From Palsa-504 sp963753195 (GTDB taxonomy: Bacteria > Actinomycetota > Actinomycetes > Streptosporangiales > Streptosporangiaceae), in the NCBI GenBank assembly GCA_963753195.1, contig CAVWBH010000001.1, positions 1,612,001 through 1,676,000 of the forward strand: a stretch of DNA of 64,000 nucleotides, written 5' to 3'. The notes below the pieces were generated by a model, which saw only the letters and a list, made by a program, of their open reading frames with translations, did not search any database and was not told the DNA's origin. Positions 57,430 through 64,000 of this stretch are shown here, in pieces. Each line of letters opens with the position of its first letter. The stretch's first letter is position 1. The translations under genes and the position numbers were made by a program.

Positions 57430-58202
57430 GCTAAGCGCGCGCCCAGGTCGACGGAATACCAGCTGGCCGGGTCGGCCGGGACGGGCTGGAAGTCGTAGCG
57501 GAGACGGTCGGCGCCGAGGGCGACCAGGCTGACCGACGTGGTGCCCCACAGGCGGCCGTCGGGCAGATCCCGGCGGGCGATGATCGCGGCCGGGTCGTCG
57601 CCGGGCAGGTTGTCGCCGCAGGCCAGCGTGATCCACTCGCCCCAGGCGTCCGGGATGGCGGCGGCCGGGTCGGCGTCCGGGCGGTACGCGGCGAACCGGG
57701 AGCCGAAGTGCCGGGCCTTGTCGTCTTCGGCGGCGGATGGATAGGTGTGGCCGGTGTTGGTGATGAGGTGGGTGCCCGGCCCGAGGTCTTCGAGAGCCGC
57801 TCGGGTGCCGTTCCAGCTCAGCATGAGCACGGAGGTCGGGTCGGCGCAGATCAGGAAGAACGGGTTGAGGTCGGTCAGGGTCGCGTGGTCCTCCTGCAGC
57901 TGCTTGAGGGCCTGCTCTCCGTCGGCGGCCGCGAGCAGCGGGAGCTCGCCTCGTGACCTGGGCTTCTTGGGCGGAGGGGGCTGCTCGACGCGGCCGTTCA
58001 GCAGGCAGCTGACCCGCGGGAGGTCCGGGTGCAGCGCGAGCCAGGTGCCGCCCGCCTCCTCGTCGCGCCCGCCGACCAGCGGCGATCCCGGCCAGTGCCG
58101 GGCCGGGGGCCGCCACGCGCGGCCGGTGAACTCATCACGGAAGCCCAGGAGCAGCAGCGGCATCCGGGCCTCGGGCTGGAGACTTACCACCACAGTGCAC
58201 AC
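57099..58202 (-). CDS. NRDE/TANGO2 family protein with run-on C-terminus
   Basis: The N-terminus MCTVVVSLQPEARMPLLLLGFRDEFTGRAWRPPARHW and GRDEEAGGTWLALHPDLPRVSCLLNGR are typical of the NRDE (TANGO2) family, likely Ntn-fold with Cys2 as nucleophile. The family-like part ends around DPASWYSVDLGARLA, near 57440. There the frame lacks a stop and continues 330 bp antisense to the sigma gene, adding about 110 unrelated residues. A tag triplet lies in another frame exactly at this spot, so the natural stop was probably lost by an indel. Function unproven. Confidence 0.8.
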   Translation of the reverse strand: MCTVVVSLQPEARMPLLLLGFRDEFTGRAWRPPARHWPGSPLVGGRDEEAGGTWLALHPDLPRVSCLLNGRVEQPPPPKKPRSRGELPLLAAADGEQALKQLQEDHATLTDLNPFFLICADPTSVLMLSWNGTRAALEDLGPGTHLITNTGHTYPSAAEDDKARHFGSRFAAYRPDADPAAAIPDAWGEWITLACGDNLPGDDPAAIIARRDLPDGRLWGTTSVSLVALGADRLRYDFQPVPADPASWYSVDLGARLAHGRCGASPSSAKIRSVSRKNVIRLTRPPDTSCTCRAQGACPPAGSGLYCANACTPLTRPAGTMIEPAHRLGVGSFIQRQTFCAPRTQKAYGGIVISASSASSVTSCSMS

Positions 58203-58245
58203 GTAAGGAGACTCTCACGACCGGGGGGCCGGAGGCGAGGGGCAA

Positions 58246-58271
58246 CTCGGCGCGGGCCATCTCGGCGCGGG
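58246..58271 (-). repeat. 11-bp direct repeat after the LigD-Pol gene
   Basis: ctcggcgcggg at 58246-58256 and 58261-58271, immediately beyond the LigD polymerase stop codon. Confidence 0.6.
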
Positions 58272-58272
58272 T

Positions 58273-59199
58273 TTAGTCGAGCCCGTCGCGGTCGGCCCAG
58301 GCCAGCAGGGCCTCCAGTGAGTAGGCGGAGTCGTCGATGCCCCGGTGCAGGTCGCCGAGCTCGGCGAAGCGGGCCGGCACGGTGGCGATGGTGAACCGGC
58401 GCGGGTCGACCTCGTCGACCTCGTCCCAGGTGATGGGGGTGGATACCGTGGCCTCCGGCACGCCGCGCACCGAGTAGGCGCTGGCGATGGTGTGGTCGCG
58501 GGCGTTCTGGTTGTAATCGACGAACAGCTTGCCGGGGTCGCGGTCCTTGCGCCACCAGGTGGTCGTGACCAGGTCCGGCGCGCGGCGCTCGACCTCGCGG
58601 GCGAAGGCGTACGCGGCCCGCCGTACCTCGGCGAAGCCCCACCGCGGCTGGATCCGGACGTAGATGTGCAGGCCGTTGCCGCCGGAGGTCTTCGGCCACC
58701 CGGTCGCGCCGATCTCGCCGAGGATTTCCTGGCAGATGCGGGCCACCCGGCGGACGGTGGCGAACTCGCACCGCGGCATGGGATCCAGGTCGATGCGCCA
58801 TTCGTCGGGCCGTTCGGTGTCGGCGCGCCGGGAGTTCCACGGATGGAACTCCACGGTGGACATCTGCACCGCCCAGATCACCGCGGCCAGCTCGGTCACG
58901 CACAGTTCGTCGGCGTGCCGGCCGTACCGGGGGAAGGACACCCGTACCGTTTCCAGCCACGGCGGCGCGCCGGCCGGCACCCGCTTCTGGTGCACCTTCT
59001 CCCCCGCGACCCCGGACGGGAACCGGTGCATCATGCACGGCCGCTCCCGCAGCGCCCGCACGATGCCGTCGCCGACGGCCAGGTAGTAGCGGACCAGGTC
59101 CAGCTTGGTCTCGCCGCGGGCCGGGAAGTACACCCGGCCCGGATGGGAGATCCGCACCGACCGGTCACCGACCTCGATCTCAACCTGATCCGCGGCCAT
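58273..59199 (-). CDS. LigD polymerase-domain protein (stand-alone)
   Basis: 308 residues of the archaeo-eukaryotic primase-type LigD polymerase domain. Metal-binding aspartates D137 and D139 in WRIDLDPMP; other motifs PWNSRRADTERPDEW, TSGGNGLHIYVRI and KLFVDYNQNARDHTIASAYSVRG. In full LigD, this domain fills gaps in double-strand break repair with Ku; here there is no ligase or nuclease domain and Ku is not in the window. ATG at 59199 (MAADQVEIEVGDRSVRISHPGRVYFP). Only 2 bp from the threonine dehydratase stop: co-transcribed. Confidence 0.92.
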   Translation of the reverse strand: MAADQVEIEVGDRSVRISHPGRVYFPARGETKLDLVRYYLAVGDGIVRALRERPCMMHRFPSGVAGEKVHQKRVPAGAPPWLETVRVSFPRYGRHADELCVTELAAVIWAVQMSTVEFHPWNSRRADTERPDEWRIDLDPMPRCEFATVRRVARICQEILGEIGATGWPKTSGGNGLHIYVRIQPRWGFAEVRRAAYAFAREVERRAPDLVTTTWWRKDRDPGKLFVDYNQNARDHTIASAYSVRGVPEATVSTPITWDEVDEVDPRRFTIATVPARFAELGDLHRGIDDSAYSLEALLAWADRDGLD

Positions 59200-59201
59200 G
59201 G

Positions 59202-60212
59202 CTAGCGTTCGGCCGGCCGTAGTTTTTCCGGGGGCCGTAGTTGTTCCGGGGGCCAGAGGGCGGCAAGCTGGGCCGGGCTGATGTTGCCGCCGCTGCACAC
59301 GATGGCGACGTCCCGGCCCGCGAACCGCTCGGGGCTGCTGCGCACCGCGGCCAGGGCAGCCGCGCCGGCGGGCTCGGTGAGGTTACGGGTCTTCTCGATC
59401 ATCAGCCGCGTCGCGGACTTCAGCGCGTCCTCGGAGACCAGGACGAAGTCATCCAGCTGGTCCCGCAGGATCTGCTGCGGCAGCTCGAACGCGGTCCCGG
59501 TGGACAGTCCCTCGGCGAACGTGGCGTTCTCGGCTCGGACCGGGCGCCCGGCCCGCCAGGAGCGGTACGCGGCCGGGGCCGCCTGCGACTGCACGGCGAT
59601 CACCTCGATCGACGGGCGGACGGCCTTGGCCACCACGCAGGCCCCCGCCGCCCCGCTGCCGCCGCCGACCGGGACGACGATCACGTCGGTATCCGGCTGG
59701 GCCTGGAGGATCTCCAGGGTGTAGGTGGCCACGCCCGCGATGAGCTGCGGCTCGTTCCCCGAGTGGACGTACCGGTAGCCGTGCTCGGCGGCTTGCTGCT
59801 CGCAGTGCTCGCGGGCCTCGTCGAAGTCGCGGCCGGCGAAGACCACCTCGGCGCCCAGCGCCTGCATCGACTCCACCTTGACCGGGTTGGCCTGCTCGGG
59901 CACGCAGATCACGGCCCGCACGCCGAACAGGTGGGCCGCGTACGCGACCGACTGGCCGTGATTGCCGGTCGAGGCGGCGATGACGCCCCGGTCCCGTTCG
60001 GCCGCGGTGAGCTGGCTGATCAGGTTCACGCCGCCGCGGACCTTGAACGCGCCCACCGGCAGGTGATTCTCGTGCTTGACCCACACCCGGGCCCCGGTCA
60101 CCGCGTCCAGCGCGGGATAGCGGTACAGCGGGGTGGGCTGGAGGTAGGGCGCGATGCGCTGGCGGGCGGCCAGCACGTCGGCCAGGTCGGGCACCGGCCA
60201 GCTCGTGGTCAT
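59202..60212 (-). CDS. Threonine/serine dehydratase (PLP-dependent)
   Basis: 336 residues of fold type II. PLP-binding Lys57 in PVGAFKVRGGVNLIS; phosphate loop VPVGGGSGAAGACVV; final SGGNISPAQL. Deaminates threonine or serine to 2-oxobutyrate or pyruvate; no ACT regulatory domain, so it resembles the short biodegradative or IlvA-catalytic form. The C-terminus repeats LRPPE because of an 18-19 bp in-frame duplication. Upstream DNA has three 17-bp repeats. Confidence 0.92.
   Translation of the reverse strand: MTTSWPVPDLADVLAARQRIAPYLQPTPLYRYPALDAVTGARVWVKHENHLPVGAFKVRGGVNLISQLTAAERDRGVIAASTGNHGQSVAYAAHLFGVRAVICVPEQANPVKVESMQALGAEVVFAGRDFDEAREHCEQQAAEHGYRYVHSGNEPQLIAGVATYTLEILQAQPDTDVIVVPVGGGSGAAGACVVAKAVRPSIEVIAVQSQAAPAAYRSWRAGRPVRAENATFAEGLSTGTAFELPQQILRDQLDDFVLVSEDALKSATRLMIEKTRNLTEPAGAAALAAVRSSPERFAGRDVAIVCSGGNISPAQLAALWPPEQLRPPEKLRPAER
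59220..59260 (-). repeat. In-frame duplication at the threonine dehydratase 3' end
   Basis: Two blocks of ttccgggggccgtagtt-type sequence in tandem encode PEQLRP and PEKLRP before the stop. Confidence 0.8.
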
Positions 60213-60217
60213 GTCTC

Positions 60218-60268
60218 GTGTCTACCACGGCGCTGTGTCTACTAAGGCGCTGTGTCTGCCACGGCGCG
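60218..60268. repeat. Three 17-bp tandem repeats
   Basis: Units 60218-60234, 60235-60251, 60252-60268, each beginning gtgtct and containing aaggcg or acggcg. They sit between the threonine dehydratase ATG and the stop of the membrane protein gene, so they affect the 5' untranslated region of the first. Confidence 0.88.
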
Positions 60269-60273
60269 GCCGG

Positions 60274-62085
60274 TCAGCCGGAAGGCGGCCGGACGTCCCA
60301 CAGCAGCACTCCCCCGACCGGCCGGGCCGGGTGCCCGGTCAGCTCGTCGAAGGCGCGCCGCAGCTGGTCATGGCGTTCGGCGTCGGGGGTGAGCACCACG
60401 ATCGCGGTGTCCCAGTAGGCCATGTCAGCGCGGAAGGCGGCCCGCTCCGCGCTGGTGATCTGCTGGTCCGGGTAGTAGTACACGATGCTGCGCACCAGGT
60501 CGTCGGTGGCGCGCAGCGGCGGGCCGAAGTCCGCCCGGCCGTTTTGATGCGGGCCGAGGAAGTACCCGCCGACCATCCGGTATCCCTGCCCGGTCGCGTT
60601 GTCGTCGTCCATCGAGGTGAACGAGCCGACCCAGGTGGCCACGTCCGCGGGGTAGACGGTCTGGTCGCCGTGCACGTACTGGCGCCATGTCCCGCTGGTG
60701 AAGAACGCGGGGACTCCTGCGGCCGGCTTGGCCAGGACGGGGGTGGGCGCGATCGGCAGCAGGACCGCCGCCAGCGCCAGCGGCCAGCCGTACCGCAGCC
60801 AGGCCGCGGACGCGGTCGCCGCGGCGCAGACCGAGAACGCGAGCAGGATGGCCACGACCGGGATCAGCGCCAGGCCGAACCGGGTGGGTATCGCGCTGTC
60901 GAACACGGGCAGGTTGCCCAGCAGGCTCATCGGGCCGCGGGCGAACACGACCCGCCCGCCGACCACGACCCGCTGGCCCAGGGACAGCAGGAAGAAGACG
61001 AGCGCGACGGCGGTCAGCGCCCGCACCGCCACCCGCCGCCGCCACAGCCAGACGACGATCACCCCGGTGGCGATGAGCAGCGGGGCGCCGAAGAACGTGT
61101 TCTCCTCCGGCGGGGCGCCGTAGCTGCTGTGCGAGGCGCCGTGCCGGACCAGCGACAGCTGGGCGAACGCGGCGAACGCGCGCAGGTCGGTCCCGTACCC
61201 GAGCACGCTGGCGGGCAGAGCCCGGTAGCTCTGCGGGCCGAAGAACTGAAACCACAGCGGGTAGGCCAGCAGTATCCCGGCGGTGAGCAGGGCCGGCCCC
61301 AGCCCGGCCAGGAACGGCCCGGCCCGCGCCCGTACCTCAGCCGGGCGGAACACGGCGTACGCCGCCACGAAGACCGCGACCGCCAGCCCGGTCTGGAACA
61401 GCAGCTCCTCGTTGAGGAACGCCTGCCAGGTGACCAGCAGCCCGAGCACCACGCCGTCGCGCACGCCGCGCATCGAGATGGCCCGCCAGATGATGAACGG
61501 GATCAGGAACTGGCAGACCAGGTCCGGGTGGCCGCTGGCCTGGTTGACCAGGCCAGGCGCGAAGCCGGCGAACAGGCCGCCGACGAAGGCCGCCGACCGG
61601 CGGCCGACGATGTGGCGGGACAGCACGTGGTACCAGGCCCACGCGGTGGCGGTCAGCCCCCCGGTGAGCATGAGGGTGAACGCGACGGCCGGGCCGAACA
61701 GGAGGGTCACCGGGACCAGCGGCACGGTCAGGCCGAGCATCCCGGTGTTGGCCATCATGTTCACGCCGTCGGGCGCGTTGAGCTGCGGGCTGAACAGCGG
61801 GTTCTCGCCGTGGGTGAAGATCCGGGTCGCGTGGACCAGGGCCCACTCGAAGAAGTGGACGTCGGAACCGCCGTTCACCAGGGCGAGCGCGTTCACATCC
61901 CGCCACAGCCCAGAGGTCACCCAGCAGGCCAGGGCCAGGTAGACGGCCACGGCCGCGAAATCTGCCCATCGAGGCACGGACGGGTCCGCGGGCCGGCTCG
62001 GCGCGGCAGGCCGGCCGACCGCCTCGGCGGCACCCGACGCGGACACGCAGGCGAGCCTAGCCGCCGCGGCCCAATCGGTCCTCAT
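60274..62085 (-). CDS. Polytopic membrane protein, GT-C glycosyltransferase-like
   Basis: 603 residues with about eleven membrane helices and a soluble C-terminal region of about 150 residues. GSDVHFFEWALVHATRIFTHGENPLFSPQLNAPDGVNMM, in the first external loop, resembles the acidic-loop region of GT-C (lipid-linked sugar-using) glycosyltransferases. SQHPDLVCQF-type (ASGHPDLVCQFLIPFIIWRA) follows. Likely an envelope glycosyltransferase, but donor and acceptor are unknown. It is divergent from the methyltransferase gene, and both may act on envelope glycans. Confidence 0.75.
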   Translation of the reverse strand: MRTDWAAAARLACVSASGAAEAVGRPAAPSRPADPSVPRWADFAAVAVYLALACWVTSGLWRDVNALALVNGGSDVHFFEWALVHATRIFTHGENPLFSPQLNAPDGVNMMANTGMLGLTVPLVPVTLLFGPAVAFTLMLTGGLTATAWAWYHVLSRHIVGRRSAAFVGGLFAGFAPGLVNQASGHPDLVCQFLIPFIIWRAISMRGVRDGVVLGLLVTWQAFLNEELLFQTGLAVAVFVAAYAVFRPAEVRARAGPFLAGLGPALLTAGILLAYPLWFQFFGPQSYRALPASVLGYGTDLRAFAAFAQLSLVRHGASHSSYGAPPEENTFFGAPLLIATGVIVVWLWRRRVAVRALTAVALVFFLLSLGQRVVVGGRVVFARGPMSLLGNLPVFDSAIPTRFGLALIPVVAILLAFSVCAAATASAAWLRYGWPLALAAVLLPIAPTPVLAKPAAGVPAFFTSGTWRQYVHGDQTVYPADVATWVGSFTSMDDDNATGQGYRMVGGYFLGPHQNGRADFGPPLRATDDLVRSIVYYYPDQQITSAERAAFRADMAYWDTAIVVLTPDAERHDQLRRAFDELTGHPARPVGGVLLWDVRPPSG

Positions 62086-62179
62086 TCTTCGCTAAGGTTT
62101 CCCGATCAGCTCATTACCGCCAGCCGGCGCCCGTAGCCGGGTGCCGGGAGCCAGTACGCTGCCTATTGCGGAGTTGCAT

Positions 62180-62896
62180 ATGCCGGGAATCAACGGAGAC
62201 CAGTGCGTGCAGTCCGAGGTCCTGGAGGGCCTCGCCACCGCCGTGAACCACCGCCGGTGGTTCGTCGAGCTGGCCATCCCGTTCCTCGGCGAGGACCCGA
62301 TTGAGATCGGCAGCGGCCTGGGCGACTACGCGCTGGAATGGGCCCCGCACTTCACCCGGTTCACCGCGACCGAAGCCGATCCCGGCCGCCTGGTGGCCCT
62401 CAAAGAACGGCTCAGCGGGCACGGCAAGGTGACGATCCGGGAGATGCTGCTGCCCACCGATGAGGTGAACACCTACTCCGGCGCGGTGTCCTACAACGTG
62501 CTCGAGCACATCGAGGACCACGTCGCGGCGCTGCGCAGCATGGCCCGGCTGGTGCGGCCCGGCGGCCGGATCGTGCTGATCGTGCCCGCGTTCCCGTTCG
62601 CGATGAGCCCGGTGGACATCGCGACCGGGCACGTGCGCCGCTACACCAAGAAGAGCATGCGCCAGGCCCTGACCGACGCCGGGCTCGCCGTCGAGCAGCT
62701 GCGGTACGTCAACGCGCTCGGCCTGATCGGCTACTACCTGGCCACCAGCGTGTTCCGGCTGACACCCAAGGAAGGGCCGATGGTCAAGCTGTACGACCGG
62801 CTCGTCCTGCCCGCCACCCGCACCGCCGAACGGCTGGTCCGCCCCCCCTTCGGCCAGTCCGTATTCACCGTCGCACGCGTCCCCGAATCGGGCTGA
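62180..62896 (+). CDS. Class I SAM-dependent methyltransferase
   Basis: 238 residues. SAM-binding motif I: IPFLGEDPIEIGSGLGDYALEWAPHFTRFTATEADPGRL; then VSYNVLEHIEDHVAALRSMARLVRPGGRIVLIVPAFPFAMSPVDIATGHVRRYTKKSM, the pattern of lipopolysaccharide- or polyketide-type methyltransferases next to glycosyltransferases. ATG at 62180; a GTG 13 codons upstream is possible. Divergent from the membrane glycosyltransferase-like gene. Confidence 0.88.
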   Translation: MPGINGDQCVQSEVLEGLATAVNHRRWFVELAIPFLGEDPIEIGSGLGDYALEWAPHFTRFTATEADPGRLVALKERLSGHGKVTIREMLLPTDEVNTYSGAVSYNVLEHIEDHVAALRSMARLVRPGGRIVLIVPAFPFAMSPVDIATGHVRRYTKKSMRQALTDAGLAVEQLRYVNALGLIGYYLATSVFRLTPKEGPMVKLYDRLVLPATRTAERLVRPPFGQSVFTVARVPESG

Positions 62897-63108
62897 GGTC
62901 GCGGCCCGGCGGGACCGTCCCGCCTGGCCCGCGGACGCACCGGAAAGCCGAGGACCCGGTTCGGCTCATACTGATCACCGGGGCATAGGTCCGCTCCGAG
63001 GTAGTCCTGGTCGACTTGATGAGGCCAGTTCACCGGATGCTGCAGGTGCGCGCAAGGGCCCGGGCCGGGCGGACGGAGCTTGCCGCGCGAGTAGGTAGCG
63101 TGAGGCCC

Positions 63109-63438
63109 ATGAGTGACAGTGCCACCGTTCCCTCCTCTGCGGTCGCCGCCCTCGGGCTCACCGGAGGCTTCCTCGCCGGGCGCTGGACCGGCCGCCGTGA
63201 CCTGGCGGGCGGGCTGTTCGCCGCGGCCGGCGCCTGGTGCGCGCGGGACTGGTACCGGGCCTGCGGGCCGGCGGCCGCCGCGGGCCTGACCGCGCTGTAC
63301 GTGGCGGCCATGGGCGGCTCGCATCCGCTGGCCAAGCGCATCGGCGCGTGGCCAGCGGTCGCCACGGTCACGGCCGTTACTGTCGCCGCCGCTGAACTGG
63401 TGACCCGCGCCACCGCGCGGAGCGCGGCGGCTAGGTAG
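63109..63438 (+). CDS. Small Ala-rich membrane protein
   Basis: 109 residues. Three or so hydrophobic segments: AVAALGLTGGFLAGRW, LAGGLFAAAGAWCARDWY, ACGPAAAAGLTALYVAAMGG and WPAVATVTAVTVAAAEL. ATG at 63109 follows gtgaggcc. Not a recognised named family, but similar short proteins are common in actinobacteria. The strong inverted repeat at 63466-63512 lies downstream. Confidence 0.65.
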   Translation: MSDSATVPSSAVAALGLTGGFLAGRWTGRRDLAGGLFAAAGAWCARDWYRACGPAAAAGLTALYVAAMGGSHPLAKRIGAWPAVATVTAVTVAAAELVTRATARSAAAR

Positions 63439-63465
63439 CTCAGATCGATGCCTGGGGTCGGGGCG

Positions 63466-63512
63466 CCACGGTCCGTTCGGTAAAAAGGCAAATATTTCCG
63501 AACGGACCGTGG
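63466..63512. terminator. 15-bp perfect inverted repeat before the Ohr gene
   Basis: Arms ccacggtccgttcgg (63466-63480) and ccgaacggaccgtgg (63498-63512) with an A+T-rich 17-nt loop. Probably the terminator of the small membrane protein gene, or an operator for the Ohr gene 48 bp on. Role undecided. Confidence 0.65.
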
Positions 63513-63559
63513 TTTCAGCTTGGTGGACAAGTGAGTCGCTGACCGGAAGGGATCACGCC

Positions 63560-64000
63560 ATGACCGTCGAGCTTCAGAAGGTCCTGTACACCGCCGAGGC
63601 CGTGGTGGAAGGCGGGCGCCAGGGGCACGGGCGCACCAGCGACGGGCGGCTCGAGGTCGACCTGTCGGTTCCCGCGGAGATGAGCGGGGACGGCGGGCCC
63701 GGGACCAACCCCGAGCAGCTCTTCGCGGTCGGCTACGCCGCGTGCTTCCAGTCCGCGCTGCTCGGCGTGGCCCGCGGCCGCGGCCTCGACGCGTCCGGGT
63801 CAGCCACCACCTCGACCGTCGGGATCGGGCCGACCGGGCACGGCGGCTTCGGGCTGGCGGTCTCGCTGGACCTGCGCGCGCCGAACCTGACCGCCGCGGC
63901 GGCCGCGGAGCTGATGGCCCGGGCCCACGAGCGCTGCCCGTACTCGGTGGCCACCCGGGGCAACGTCGTGGTCACGCTCACCGTCGACGGGATGTCGCTG
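63560..64000 (+). CDS. ohr: Organic hydroperoxide resistance protein, Ohr/OsmC family (cut by window end)
   Basis: 147 codons, open to the right edge, probably nearly complete. Two active cysteines: AVGYAACFQSALLG and AHERCPYSVATRG. N-terminus VLYTAEAVVEGGRQGHGRTSDGRLEVDLSVP is typical of Ohr. It reduces organic hydroperoxides with lipoylated protein thiols in known members. ATG at 63560 with ggaaggg nine bases upstream. MarR-type OhrR is not seen in the window. Confidence 0.93.
   Translation, partial: MTVELQKVLYTAEAVVEGGRQGHGRTSDGRLEVDLSVPAEMSGDGGPGTNPEQLFAVGYAACFQSALLGVARGRGLDASGSATTSTVGIGPTGHGGFGLAVSLDLRAPNLTAAAAAELMARAHERCPYSVATRGNVVVTLTVDGMSL

Noticed and set aside
63430..63460. tRNA-like stretch (ggtagctcagatcgatgcc)
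   Set aside because: Only a D-arm-like motif; no matching acceptor, anticodon or T arms could be drawn.

Overview
The window is very GC-rich, with many GTG/TTG starts, GTGA/ATGA-type overlaps and typical actinobacterial families: DUF1707, DUF222/13E12-HNH, RskA-type anti-sigma factor, SigE- and SigG-like ECF sigma factors, DUF3516 helicase, LigD polymerase domain and NhaA-thioredoxin fusion. It is a chromosomal segment of a high-GC actinomycete; a Streptosporangiales-like soil actinobacterium is my inference only. No rRNA, tRNA, CRISPR array, phage or insertion sequence was recognised.

Layout. 0-8.9 kb: end of a phytoene-desaturase-like oxidoreductase, a luciferase-like monooxygenase, DUF1707 and DUF2237 proteins, glutathione peroxidase, then a minus-strand acyl-CoA block (two CaiB/BaiF CoA transferases, an enoyl-CoA hydratase/isomerase, an SDR). 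9-17.7 kb: DUF3516 helicase, then minus-strand hydrolase, TetR regulator, FMN reductase, SsuD-like monooxygenase, ABM protein, ankyrin protein and NTF2-like protein. 17.7-29 kb: damaged MerR regulator, GMC oxidoreductase with a small partner, GH63-like glucosidase, a PAP2/kinase-like/LPG-synthase membrane fusion, HdeD, and a coupled cyclase plus glucose-dehydrogenase pair. 29-33 kb: fructosamine-kinase pseudogene coupled to an HNH protein, and a hydrolase-ArsR-SRPBCC operon with a probably leaderless promoter. 33-41 kb: Lhr helicase and a minus-strand run of lipoprotein, APC permease, membrane protein, SigK-like factor and RskA-like anti-sigma. 41-50.9 kb: EamA exporter divergent from a MocR regulator, SSB, NhaA-thioredoxin fusion, aldo/keto reductase, amidohydrolase, broken sigma factor, broken esterase, zinc metallopeptidase. 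51-64 kb: MscL, D,D-carboxypeptidase, ECM4-type glutathione transferase, SigE operon, SigG-like factor, NRDE protein, LigD-Pol, threonine dehydratase, membrane glycosyltransferase-like protein, methyltransferase, and an Ohr gene cut by the window end.

Two patterns cut across the region. First, several genes end in, or are followed at once by, short tandem duplications of their own 3' ends, often including the stop codon (about 4.5, 11.5, 12.5, 13.2, 18.5, 53.6 and 59.2 kb). Second, at least six genes are frame-disrupted, and three of these (MerR, fructosamine kinase, esterase) also lack an internal core segment. The first looks like replication slippage; the second is either real gene decay or a sequencing/assembly fault, and must be resolved before functions are assigned.
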